Assembly (NCBI GenBank): GCA_963803775.1 | Contig: CAWDNS010000004.1 | Span: 186,001-250,000 of the forward strand | DNA length: 64,000 bases | DNA from: JABCZH01 sp963803775 | Lineage (GTDB): Bacteria; Acidobacteriota; Terriglobia; Terriglobales; Acidobacteriaceae | Reading direction: 5' to 3' | Shown: in pieces, positions 18,610-26,803 of the stretch | Numbering within the stretch: position 1 is the stretch's first letter | How the letters are laid out: every line of letters starts with the position of its first letter | Position numbers and translations under genes: made by a program | The notes under the pieces: generated by a model | What the model was told of the DNA's origin: nothing | What the model saw: only the letters and a program-made list of their open reading frames with translations | Database searches by the model: none

Positions 18610-19803
18610 TTAGCCGGGACGCCAATTCAACTTATGGGGCGAAGCGAAAAACCTGATCGCCGTAAACCCCGTACAGGTGCCCTCGGTATCATGGATCATG
18701 GTCGATGTCCCCGCCTGAAGCTGATAGAGCATAGTAAAAGTCCCAGCACTGTTGATCTGGAAAATGCCGCCGCCGTAGAAGATTGCTCCTGCGGATCCGT
18801 AGAGGGCACCCCGGTCGAAAGCCAGAGCGGCACTCGGGTATTGGCCATCCTGCTCATCTTCGAACGCGTGCAGTACAGTTTCGTTCCCGGATGGATCCAC
18901 TTTGTAGACAACACCGCATCCAAACGACGGGTTGCAATTGAGATCACCCCCGGTCTGCGCCGTGCCATACAGATTGCCGGCGGCATCGCGTATGACGCCG
19001 GCCATCGGAAACGCGCCGTCTGCGCCCTCATTAAAGCGGTAAAGGACGGTCTCTCCATGTTCATCCAACTTGAAAACTGTCCCGCAGCCTGGTATAAAGC
19101 TCTGACTCTGACAGATCCCGCCAGTATTACCGCCTACCAGCGTGGTGCCGTAAAGAGTGCCGTCCGAGAGCAGCAGACTGGCCCCCCAGGGCCAGGCTCC
19201 GTCAGTACCGCCATTGAAACGGTAGAGAACAGTTTCCTTGCCTGCGGCAGAGATCTTGAAGACGGTTCCGCAGCCGGAGGAACACCTGTTGATTTGGAGG
19301 CCGCCATACGCGGTGGTTCCGTAGAGATTATCCTCCGAGTCGGCAATCACTCCGGCAAATGGCAGTTCTCCGTCGTTGGGTGGGCCCGCGAAGCTATGAA
19401 GGATGGTCTCATTGCCCTGGGGATCCAGTTTGAATACCGTTCCGAAGTTGAAAGTTCCGCCGTACTCAGTAACTCCGTAAAGATTGCCATCATTGTCCAA
19501 GACCAACCCGGGAATAGGCATGGCCGCATCGGGCTGACCGCGGAAGCCGAGTAGCACAGTTACTTTGCCGGTAGGATCGACCTTATAAACGAATCCGCAA
19601 CTAGGTGCCGGATTACAAAAGCCATCGCGGTACCAGGTGGAAGCGCCGTAGGTATTGCCCTCGGCATCTCGCACAACGGGTCCGCCGGTGACTGGGACGA
19701 GATTCTGCACCGTGGCGATGGGCGTAAAGACTTGAGCGTATCCTGCGGCGACCGCAAAGATGACGACGCTTGCGATGACGAAGTGAGCTGCAATGGTTTT
19801 CAT
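18610..19803 (-). CDS. secreted GloVer tandem-repeat protein (copy 2), 3' end frameshifted
   Basis: Start ATG 19801-19803 with GGAGGA just upstream, then a signal peptide (MKTIAAHFVIASVVIFAVAA). Repeats such as LYGVTEYGG, LYGTTAYGG, LYGTTLVGG and LYGTAQTGG follow. Near 18678 the frame changes: as written the protein ends in EGTCTGFTAIRFFASPHKLN, but one added A in the coding strand (GGCACCTG to GGCAACCTG) restores NLYGVYGDQVFRFAP with a stop at 18632-18634. That ending matches the sister genes (FRFTP, FRVTP). So either the consensus lacks a base or the gene carries a mild C-terminal mutation. Copy 3 lies immediately upstream. Confidence 0.85.
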   Translation of the reverse strand: MKTIAAHFVIASVVIFAVAAGYAQVFTPIATVQNLVPVTGGPVVRDAEGNTYGASTWYRDGFCNPAPSCGFVYKVDPTGKVTVLLGFRGQPDAAMPIPGLVLDNDGNLYGVTEYGGTFNFGTVFKLDPQGNETILHSFAGPPNDGELPFAGVIADSEDNLYGTTAYGGLQINRCSSGCGTVFKISAAGKETVLYRFNGGTDGAWPWGASLLLSDGTLYGTTLVGGNTGGICQSQSFIPGCGTVFKLDEHGETVLYRFNEGADGAFPMAGVIRDAAGNLYGTAQTGGDLNCNPSFGCGVVYKVDPSGNETVLHAFEDEQDGQYPSAALAFDRGALYGSAGAIFYGGGIFQINSAGTFTMLYQLQAGTSTMIHDTEGTCTGFTAIRFFASPHKLNWRPG

Positions 19804-19850
19804 CTGTCCTCCGCGCTGCGATTGCCGTCCTACGGTCGCCGGAATTCCGC

Positions 19851-21014
19851 TCACGGAGTAAAGCGGAAAAACTCGTCGCTGTAGGTTCCATACAGATTGC
19901 CTTCGCTATCGCGAATCATTGTGGATGGACCAGTCCCATTTGAATTAAGCGGATAAAGAACCATGAAATTCCCGGATGTATCGATTTGAAAAATTCCACC
20001 GCCAATGAGTGTTGTTCCGTAGAGATCGCCTTGATCGAACACAAGAGTGGCGTGAAGCAATTCTCCGTCTTGTTGTCCAGTGAATGCGTGGAGAACCGTT
20101 TCCTGTCCTGAAGGATCCAACTTGTAGGCAACACCGCAACCAAGACCGGAGTTGCAGGTGAGATCGCCTCCGTCTTCGGTGGTTCCATAGAGATTTCCGG
20201 CGGCGTCTCGTACGACGCCTGCCACGGGGAAACCGCCATCCGTACCGTTCATAAAGCTGTAGAGAACAGTCTCACCCGTTCTGTCCAATTTGAAGACCGT
20301 CCCGCACCCTACTGCGCTATTTCCGGGAGGCTGGCAGTTCAGGTCGCCACCGTCTACCGTGGTACCGTAGAGTGCGCCACCGACTAATAGCGGAGTGGCC
20401 CAAGGTGTAGCTCCATCCGTGCCACCTCTAAAACGGTAGAGCACAGTCTCTTTGCCGCTGGAACTAATTGAGTAAACGGTTCCACAGCCAGAGCCGAAAC
20501 AGTTTCCGAGCCCTCCCTCAGAGGTGGTTCCGTAAAGATTGCCCTGAGCATCGCGGATCAATCCGCCAAACGGTTGCTCGCCGTCGTTCGGCGGGCCGGC
20601 AAAACTGTGCAGGACAGTCTCATTGCCTGCCACGTCCAGCTTGAATACCGTTCCGAAGTTGAAGGTTCCGCCCGACTCAGTTGTCCCGTAAATGCTTCCC
20701 TCACTATCCACAACTAAACCTGGCAGCGGAGTCGCACCATCGGGTTGACCCTGAAATTGATACAAAACTGTAGGTTTGCCGGTAGGGTCAACCTTCAGGA
20801 TGAAGCCACAGCCTACGCCCGCCATGCAGCTTAGCAGGCCGCCATAACCCGATGCGCTATAGAGATTGCCCAGAATGTCTCGAACCGGTGGTCCGCTATT
20901 GGCCGCTGAGAATGTTGGTACCGTAGCCATTGGTGTGAAAATCTGCGCCTCTCCCGAGACTGAAGCGAGGAGCACAACGATGGCGAAAATGGAACACGGA
21001 GCGATTATTTTCAT
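19851..21014 (-). CDS. secreted GloVer tandem-repeat protein (copy 3)
   Basis: Start ATG 21012-21014 preceded by GGAGGA; signal peptide MKIIAPCSIFAIVVLLASVS. The body has repeats IYGTTESGG, LYGTTSEGG, LYGTTVDGG, LYGTTEDGG and LYGTTLIGG, each tied to a GTVFKLDxxG and ETVLHSF strand pair. The ending is LYGTYSDEFFRFTP. It is closely related to copy 2 in order and wording of the repeats, including paired Cys residues in the inter-repeat loops (for example GNCFGSGCGTV), so the two arose by duplication. Probably the first gene of the GloVer tandem. Function unknown. Confidence 0.88.
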   Translation of the reverse strand: MKIIAPCSIFAIVVLLASVSGEAQIFTPMATVPTFSAANSGPPVRDILGNLYSASGYGGLLSCMAGVGCGFILKVDPTGKPTVLYQFQGQPDGATPLPGLVVDSEGSIYGTTESGGTFNFGTVFKLDVAGNETVLHSFAGPPNDGEQPFGGLIRDAQGNLYGTTSEGGLGNCFGSGCGTVYSISSSGKETVLYRFRGGTDGATPWATPLLVGGALYGTTVDGGDLNCQPPGNSAVGCGTVFKLDRTGETVLYSFMNGTDGGFPVAGVVRDAAGNLYGTTEDGGDLTCNSGLGCGVAYKLDPSGQETVLHAFTGQQDGELLHATLVFDQGDLYGTTLIGGGIFQIDTSGNFMVLYPLNSNGTGPSTMIRDSEGNLYGTYSDEFFRFTP

Positions 21015-21190
21015 ACTTCCTCCAACACGATCGGGAGCAACCGTGGGCGTCACTCCGCAGCCAGGGGTTGGCTGTAATTACGAGGCTCCCACCAGGCGGA
21101 CATTGGTTTGCATCACCTATCGGGGCGATCATATGTCCCGCGCTTTAGACGAAACACGACCACCTTTAGGTTGCCCAACATTGTTGAAGG

Positions 21191-22336
21191 CTAGGTTTTC
21201 GGCAGGACACTGATGTTCTGCGGATTGGTGATTGCGTACGGCGATCCCGGGGCTTGTCTGGCGCTAGTGGACGTGACCGTAAATACGAACAGCATCCCGG
21301 CAGAGCGGCTAATGGCGTACAGATGATTGTCGTTGTCCCAGAATAGCTGGTCCACCTCATCCCGCGTAAGCAGTCCGGTATAGCGCGTAATCGGATCGCT
21401 TCCATTGAAATGGAAGATTTGTAACCCAGCTGTCCCGGCAACCGCGAGAAGCTCGCCTGATGGTGACATCCAAATATCAGTCACGGACTGGACCGCAGTC
21501 GTGGGCATGTTCGAAAAGGCGCTATTCGTGGTCAAATTCCCGAGATTGTCGGCCGTGTAGGTAGCCAGTTGAGGCGAACCGACCGGGTCCCAATTGCCGG
21601 TGAGTTGTTGGACGGAGATGGCCAAATGATTAGTGGGATCTTCGGCCGCCAGGTAGGGACAGTAGAAATTCCCGCTCTCCGCACCCGGCATCGGCGGATT
21701 TATATTCAACGACGCCAGACTACCGTCATTATTCCGCTGGAATCCGAAAATGGACGGGTTGAAGTGATAGCAAGTCGATCCGTAGGCGTAGATATTGTTG
21801 CCAATGAAGCTCAAGGGCACATTGAAAGCCGGGCTTGCATCATTGGTCATTCCCAGGTAATTCAGTTGGCCGGTTGAATCGTCGATGCTGAAGGACTGAT
21901 ATGAGTTGTTAGCGCAATTGTTGCCGTAGATATCTTCGTCATACAAAGTGGCGCCGGTATGGTCGAGGAAAAGGGCACTGGGGCCGCCGCAGTTTCCTCC
22001 ATTGAATTGTTGGGCATTGACCGAACCGACCTCTTGAAGGGCGCCATTGGAGGCGATGGAAAACGAATAGATGTCAACCCCATTTGTGCCGAACAGATAC
22101 TTCCCGTTTAATGCCATGTTTTGGACATCTGCTGAGAATGGCGATCCTTCCACTTGGGTCAGTTGCCCGCTGGGATTTGCCGCAAAAGCATTGATCTCGT
22201 ACCCGTTGCCACTAGGGTTGCTCGATACATAAACGAACGCGACCGGGGAGTTCGCGACGGCAGGTACAGTCTGAGAAAATGCCGCGATGGCACTTAGTGT
22301 GACCAGACAAACAACGAGTTCGATGTAACGTTTCAT
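21191..22336 (-). CDS. secreted lactonase-like beta-propeller protein
   Basis: A 381-residue protein with a signal peptide (MKRYIELVVCLVTLSAIAAF). It has repeated blades of the type AFVYVSSNPSG, YLFGTNGVDIYSFSIASNG and QLFWDNDNHLYAISRSAG, as in 6-phosphogluconolactonase-like or YVTN-type propellers. Typical phrases are INAFAANPSGQLTQVEGSPF and YEINA. Secreted members in Acidobacteria are numerous and mostly uncharacterised; catalysis should not be assumed. The gene sits upstream of the GloVer cluster on the same strand (gap about 180 bases), which may reflect shared secreted or surface roles. Confidence 0.78.
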   Translation of the reverse strand: MKRYIELVVCLVTLSAIAAFSQTVPAVANSPVAFVYVSSNPSGNGYEINAFAANPSGQLTQVEGSPFSADVQNMALNGKYLFGTNGVDIYSFSIASNGALQEVGSVNAQQFNGGNCGGPSALFLDHTGATLYDEDIYGNNCANNSYQSFSIDDSTGQLNYLGMTNDASPAFNVPLSFIGNNIYAYGSTCYHFNPSIFGFQRNNDGSLASLNINPPMPGAESGNFYCPYLAAEDPTNHLAISVQQLTGNWDPVGSPQLATYTADNLGNLTTNSAFSNMPTTAVQSVTDIWMSPSGELLAVAGTAGLQIFHFNGSDPITRYTGLLTRDEVDQLFWDNDNHLYAISRSAGMLFVFTVTSTSARQAPGSPYAITNPQNISVLPKT

Positions 22337-22571
22337 GGTCTCAATTCCTTACCTTACCTTTTATCGGGCTCATGACAGCCTACATGTGAGGCTTTTTGCC
22401 TGAGAACATCGAGCGCCAGTGCCAGTGAGATCATGGCCAGGACAATAACAATCGCCTTAATGCGGGGCCATCGAGCGAATTCTGTAGCATGGACCTTTTA
22501 TTGCCCGAGGGTAGTTATGGCTGGTCGACCTGGTTTTCCCCATTCTGCCCTTTTAGGGCTAGCAACAACAT

Positions 22572-22609
22572 CGGGTCACACCCTTACGACTAGCTAGTGG
22601 TGTGACCCG
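22572..22609. repeat. 11-bp perfect inverted repeat, 16-base loop
   Basis: CGGGTCACACC at 22572-22582 is the exact reverse complement of GGTGTGACCCG at 22599-22609. It could form a transcription-terminating or protein-binding hairpin, or be an end left by a mobile element. No T-run follows on either strand, so a classical intrinsic terminator is unlikely. It lies about 30 bases from the 3' end of the GloVer remnant. Confidence 0.45.
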
Positions 22610-22641
22610 GCCAATGCACCTCCGAGGTACTAGCCACTCGC

Positions 22642-22790
22642 CTACTGAGAAAGCTTGTATACGATTCCGCACTGACAAGTGGGATCTCCGCCTCCACCGG
22701 TAGTGCCGTACAGGGCGCCTCGATAGTAAAGCAAGCCACGCTTATCGATAGGAATAATGACCAACCGACACTTGTGCCGCGCGCCCCCTA
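22642..22790 (-). pseudogene. GloVer-repeat gene remnant (C-terminal end only)
   Basis: On the minus strand, the frame ending at TAG 22642-22644 reads RGALYGTTGGGGDP followed by TCQCGIVYKLSQ. This is the expected last repeat of a GloVer protein (compare LYGTTYDGGDSNNGIVFRVT of copy 1). Upstream the frame meets a stop near 22790 and no further repeats are seen, so only the 3' end survives. It lies beyond the beta-propeller gene, in line with the three intact copies. Best explained as the scar of a deleted paralogue. Confidence 0.7.
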
Positions 22791-23203
22791 CGGCCTACGA
22801 GCTTCGTCGCGATGTCTAGGTTTGAAAATAATGTCAAACAACCACATGGCGATGACCACTTCAACGACTTCCACGAGAGGATGTTTCCAGTTCATGATGC
22901 TTATTAGGAGCAATAATCTCGCCAAAGGAATCCCCGCTTTATTTTCTATTCGATATCCAGAGTGGAGATGGGAATGACGTGACTTTCTTGGGAAAGAGAC
23001 TGGGAAAATCTGCTCTACGGCAAATCTGGTAGAGCGGCGTTCTAGGTTCTACTGTCCATCATGGCCCGTGAAAGTCAACCTATGTCAAATAGCATTAGCG
23101 TAGCCTATAGCGATTGACGGGGTAATATTCCTCGGAACAATTCGGCGCACACACCAGGGCGTTGCAGGGGACAGTTCGCGATGGGTTCTACAAGAAAAAC
23201 CCG

Positions 23204-23443
23204 ATGGAAGTACGGGGCCTCCGCGGAGCATTCTTTGCTATGCGTGCTCGACGCTTAGAAGATCGAATCCGGGGGTTGTGTGCCCAGGTGGCAATGGCAG
23301 ACGCACCGGAATTGAGTCCACTCCTCATGAAATTGCAATCCGCACTGCGCGAACACACCGAACGCCTGCGAGCGAAAACTCTCGAGCGACTTGTCAGCGG
23401 AGAATTCAAAGAGCGACGGCACTCCCCGCTTCTACGAGAGTGA
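23204..23443 (+). CDS. small helical protein, Acidobacteria-type, function unknown
   Basis: A 79-residue protein (or 67 if begun at ATG 23240) that looks almost wholly alpha-helical: RLEDRIRGLCAQVA, then LSPLLMKLQSALREHTERLR. It resembles the small protein at 63044-63211 in pattern: a basic/acidic helix with LCxQ, then a second helix ending RLRxxxLERL. I believe short proteins like this recur in Acidobacteria genomes but know no function. No signal peptide; probably cytoplasmic and perhaps a helical hairpin dimer. The start is uncertain because no clear Shine-Dalgarno is present. Confidence 0.6.
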   Translation: MEVRGLRGAFFAMRARRLEDRIRGLCAQVAMADAPELSPLLMKLQSALREHTERLRAKTLERLVSGEFKERRHSPLLRE

Positions 23444-23468
23444 TGGCGATTTGAAAGTACCACCCTCA

Positions 23469-24212
23469 TTATTGATTGACCCGCAGAAGCATCAATGTAC
23501 CGCTTTCCAACTTCACATTGTTTTTGTCAGAACTGACTATGGAACCCTGGGTCGCATCCGCCGCTGACGATAGATTCAGGTTTGATATTCCCACTACGCC
23601 TTGAGTCTGCCCAGTGATGGTTGGGCGGGCATTTCCTGGTATTGACCCACCCGTTGGTTCCTCCGCGCTGCCTGTCGGACTGCTTGGTGGCGACACGGCG
23701 CCTCCACCGATCCCGCCGGATCGTACACTGGGCGCGGCTTGAGCTGAGGAAGGTTGACCCGCACTTCCGGTCCCACCACTGCCGTCAGCGTTTTGACTCG
23801 GTGGCGCAATGATCGCCTGTATCGACATCGACAACGGCAGGTTATCGCCGCTCTTGGTGACAGCATGGTCAAATGCGATCCCCACTTGTGATTCTTTCTG
23901 TTCCTTATTGCGCGCTTGGGATTGAGTAACGTGTCCGAACACCTTCGTATCCTTGGCGATGATGAGTGCTCCGTCCGCCTTGAGGTCCTGTGTGACCTTC
24001 GCCTCAACTTGGTCGCCAACTTTCACTTTCTTGGCGTCGATGCTTCTGCTGAGAAGGACCGGAATAACACTGCCGGGCGCGATACGCGAAGATGTGTGGC
24101 TCACCTGTCCCGAAGCTACCGATTGCGCCGGCACTGGCTGGGCCGAGTTTTGTGCAATGGCAGTCCCGCACAGAACCGCTGCTGTCAGGATTCCAGTCAA
24201 GAGCGTTTTCAT
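23469..24212 (-). CDS. exported protein of unknown function, Gly/Ser/Pro-rich middle
   Basis: About 247 residues. Signal peptide (MKTLLTGILTAAVLCGTAIA), then a compact beta region: GSVIPVLLSRSIDAKKVKVG, DQVEAKVTQDLKADG and KVFGHVTQSQARNK. This resembles the small beta-barrel seen in conjugation/TrbI-like and acidobacterial exported proteins that hold values such as a minimum or promised tolerance; I cannot name a family. A low-complexity Gly/Ser/Pro linker (about residues 145-205) follows, and the C-terminus is SDKNNVKLESGTLMLLRVNQ. ATG 24210-24212 gives the signal peptide directly; the in-frame start 18 bases upstream is less natural. Confidence 0.6.
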   Translation of the reverse strand: MKTLLTGILTAAVLCGTAIAQNSAQPVPAQSVASGQVSHTSSRIAPGSVIPVLLSRSIDAKKVKVGDQVEAKVTQDLKADGALIIAKDTKVFGHVTQSQARNKEQKESQVGIAFDHAVTKSGDNLPLSMSIQAIIAPPSQNADGSGGTGSAGQPSSAQAAPSVRSGGIGGGAVSPPSSPTGSAEEPTGGSIPGNARPTITGQTQGVVGISNLNLSSAADATQGSIVSSDKNNVKLESGTLMLLRVNQ

Positions 24213-24335
24213 ATAATTCTCTCTTTCCAAGATTTAATCTCACGAAGAAACAACGGCATTCTTTAGATGAGGCCACAGGCTCGCGAGTAGCTGTAAAAAA
24301 CAAAGGTATGAGACCACGTTTTTCCTGGAACCACG

Positions 24336-25658
24336 CTAGCTTCCATCCTGGCGAATACGTTCGCTATTCGGTTTTGAGCCGTCCAGCGCGTAATAAAGAA
24401 TGTATAAATAACAGACGGCCGGTAAGAGAAACGCATGATGAATTCCGATGCGGTCGGCAATGAATCCCTGTGCCAGCGGTATTATCGCTCCTCCTACGAT
24501 CGCCATATTGAGAATTCCGGAACCATCTCCCGCCAACGACCCGAGTTCGGCCAGACCAAGGGTGAAAATACTGGGAAACATGATCGAGTTGAAGAGTCCG
24601 ATCGCGAGGATGCTCCACATGGCGGGATGTCCGCTAGTGACGATGGACGTTACCAGCAGCGTGGTTGTACAGGCTGCGCAGAGGCCGAGGAGGTGCCCCG
24701 TCTTCACTTTGCGCAGGAGTGCCGACCCGATAAATCTGCCAACCATTGCACCTCCCCAATAGAAGGAGACATATTTGGCAGCGACTTTCGCTGAGAGTCC
24801 CGCAATCTCCGGCTGACTGAAATAATTGACTAGAAAGCTGCCGATGGATACTTCGGCGCCGACATAGGTGAAGATGCCGATGGCTCCCAGGATCAGATTT
24901 CGGTGCCGCCAAAGCGAATCGTTTATCTGCTCGCCCAAAGGGTGCTGAGCGGACGCAATCTTTGGCAATTTGGAGCGACCGATTACGCCAGCAAGCAGAA
25001 CCAGCAGCAGGCCGATGACAATGTAGGGTATCTTGACCGACGCCGCTTGTTGGGTGCGGTAGAGTTGGAGGGCTGCGGGCGTCAGACTCCTTATTTCCTC
25101 AATTGCCAGGGGCACGGCACTCAGGATCAACAGCGAGCCAATACTGGGAGCGATAGTGGTGCCCAGAGAATTGAATGCCTGCGTCAAATTCAAGCGGCTG
25201 GAGGCGGTTTCCGGCGAACCGAGTACGATCACATAGGGGTTCGCGGCGACCTGCAATGCGGTGATTCCAGCCGCCAAGATTATGAGCGCAGTGAGAAAGA
25301 GTGGGTATGAAACCACACTGGCTGCGGGCACGAATAAGAATGCTCCCACACTCATGGTCAGCAGGCCCGCGACCATGGTGCGCTGATAACCGATCCAATC
25401 AACAACCTTGGCGGCAGGAATCGAAAACAAGAAGTAGGCTGAAAAGAAGCTGAACTGGATCAGCATAACCCGGGCGTAGGTCAGCTCGAAAATCGATTTC
25501 AAATGTGGAACCAGAATATCGTTCAGGCAAGTGAGGAAACCCCACATGAAGAAAAGGAGGGTGACCACTGCTAGCGGGCGACGGTAGACACCCGGTTGAC
25601 TGACCGCGATGGAAGCCTTCGGACTAGCCACCCGGTCGCTCGGTTTTCCCGACTCCAT
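24336..25658 (-). CDS. sugar:H+ symporter of the FucP/GluP (FHS) family
   Basis: A roughly 440-residue membrane protein with twelve hydrophobic helices. Family phrases are FFMWGFLTCLNDILVPHLK in helix 1, ALQVAANPYVIVLGSPETAS and RLNLTQAFNSLGTTIAPSIG around helices 4-5, and YVGAEVSIGSFLVNYF in helix 7. FHS members import fucose, glucose, galactose or related sugars with protons. ATG 25656-25658 has GGAG eight bases upstream; a TTG 24 bases earlier is also open. It begins about 25 bases after the upstream gene, so they are probably co-transcribed. It may take up sugar released by the neighbouring glycoside hydrolases, which is inference. Confidence 0.9.
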   Translation of the reverse strand: MESGKPSDRVASPKASIAVSQPGVYRRPLAVVTLLFFMWGFLTCLNDILVPHLKSIFELTYARVMLIQFSFFSAYFLFSIPAAKVVDWIGYQRTMVAGLLTMSVGAFLFVPAASVVSYPLFLTALIILAAGITALQVAANPYVIVLGSPETASSRLNLTQAFNSLGTTIAPSIGSLLILSAVPLAIEEIRSLTPAALQLYRTQQAASVKIPYIVIGLLLVLLAGVIGRSKLPKIASAQHPLGEQINDSLWRHRNLILGAIGIFTYVGAEVSIGSFLVNYFSQPEIAGLSAKVAAKYVSFYWGGAMVGRFIGSALLRKVKTGHLLGLCAACTTTLLVTSIVTSGHPAMWSILAIGLFNSIMFPSIFTLGLAELGSLAGDGSGILNMAIVGGAIIPLAQGFIADRIGIHHAFLLPAVCYLYILYYALDGSKPNSERIRQDGS

Positions 25659-25683
25659 ATTGCGACGCTCCGCCTGCTGCAAA

Positions 25684-26667
25684 TTATCGGAATTGGTACC
25701 CCGGCTTAAGCTCGCAACGATAGGTCATGGATTGGTCCTTGTCGAGGCCCATATGACAATCTGCCCATCGCAAGAAGAGATTCGGCCCGAGGGGAAAGAC
25801 AATGGCCTCTCCATCGAGCTCCGCTTCAATGCTCGGACCCTCCGCTGTTGCCGGCAGACTGAAATTCAGCGCACGCCCGAAGATTACGGGATAAGACTCC
25901 CGTACCATATCGCTGACCATGGGGTGAACAACCTCGGCCTCCAGGAGAAATGTGGTTGTGTCCGACCAATTGCGGACTGAAATGTTGAGATGACGCCGAT
26001 CCTGCGAAAGCTGTTCCTGTTCTATCTTGGCGAAAGGGCATGGTCCCGCTATGCAGGAGACTCTGACATTTCGGAATTCATTCCCCTCGCCAGCGTCGAG
26101 AGACATGGAGCTGACCACCGCCTTCCAGTTGCCGTCGGGTGAGCAGGGAGGCCGGTTATCACATGGCACGTCGCCGGTGTTTGTGACTTGAAATGTTTTG
26201 ACCGTGCTTCCTACATTCGCCTCCGTGGTAGCCTTTACGGAATACCTTACCCGGGCATTAGAAATAGCCACTTCGGGGTGATGAGTTTCAGCATTGGTTG
26301 GTTGGGGGACTGAGACCATGCGTGCGATGTAAATTTTGTCACCCACATAATCATGCAGAGTAAGAGGTTCGTAATCCTTATGCCGAAATTCCAGGGTCAC
26401 CGGCTGTCGTCGCCGGAGCCCCTTGGGCAGAATAATGCGGAAGAAACCAGAAGAATCGGAGTGGAAATTGCCAATCCCAACGCCATTGGTCGCCGTAATT
26501 TCGACGTCTCCAATGGGCAGCTGCTTGTTTGGGTCGCTGTCCTGCCTTAGGACGGTACCCTTCAGGATGATGGGATGACGTCGGTGGACAAGCACAATGG
26601 TCAACACCGTTCCCAAGATTCCGAAAGCAAGCAGCACCCAAAAGATGGTCCTTTTCTCATTATCCAT
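25684..26667 (-). CDS. membrane-anchored protein with carboxypeptidase-regulatory-like domain
   Basis: Residues 8-28 form one transmembrane helix. Next comes an Ig-like carboxypeptidase-regulatory domain (HPIILKGTVLRQDSDP, FHSDSSGFFRIILPKGLRR), then a beta-rich part with Cys pairs (CDNRPPCSPDGNWK and CIAGPCPFAKIEQEQL). It should be periplasmic and may bind a carbohydrate or protein, but nothing catalytic is seen. It is transcribed with the FHS sugar transporter and away from the glycoamylase-like gene, with a 136-base region between that would carry both promoters. Function unknown. Confidence 0.7.
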   Translation of the reverse strand: MDNEKRTIFWVLLAFGILGTVLTIVLVHRRHPIILKGTVLRQDSDPNKQLPIGDVEITATNGVGIGNFHSDSSGFFRIILPKGLRRRQPVTLEFRHKDYEPLTLHDYVGDKIYIARMVSVPQPTNAETHHPEVAISNARVRYSVKATTEANVGSTVKTFQVTNTGDVPCDNRPPCSPDGNWKAVVSSMSLDAGEGNEFRNVRVSCIAGPCPFAKIEQEQLSQDRRHLNISVRNWSDTTTFLLEAEVVHPMVSDMVRESYPVIFGRALNFSLPATAEGPSIEAELDGEAIVFPLGPNLFLRWADCHMGLDKDQSMTYRCELKPGYQFR

Positions 26668-26803
26668 AGTGTGCTTAGGTGGCCGGCCAGCCCTCTATGA
26701 CGCGTTTTCTAGTTGGCAGGTTTGCTGGTCGGTGACTCAGGGGGCACAATTTCGTCTTGCCCCTGACGCCTAATGCCTCCGGAAATCATCTAAAAAGCGA
26801 CAA

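Larger units (their letters stand above)
22337..23203. other. 867-base intergenic region with gene remnant and hairpin
   Basis: No intact gene is supported. The stretch holds an 11-bp inverted repeat (22572-22609) and a C-terminal GloVer fragment (22642-22790), each listed separately. The rest (22791-23203) has scattered stops and only weakly protein-like frames. I read it as decayed sequence left by loss or recombination of a fourth tandem GloVer gene. Confidence 0.55.

Noticed and set aside
22774..22977. Plus-strand open frame of 67 codons in the intergenic region
   Set aside because: No ribosome site and no recognisable pattern; it overlaps the upstream edge of the GloVer remnant.
26737..26766. 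Hairpin-like TCAGGGGGCA / TGCCCCTGA in front of the GH144-like gene
   Set aside because: It has a bulged base and lies between divergent genes, where a terminator makes little sense; no function can be assigned.
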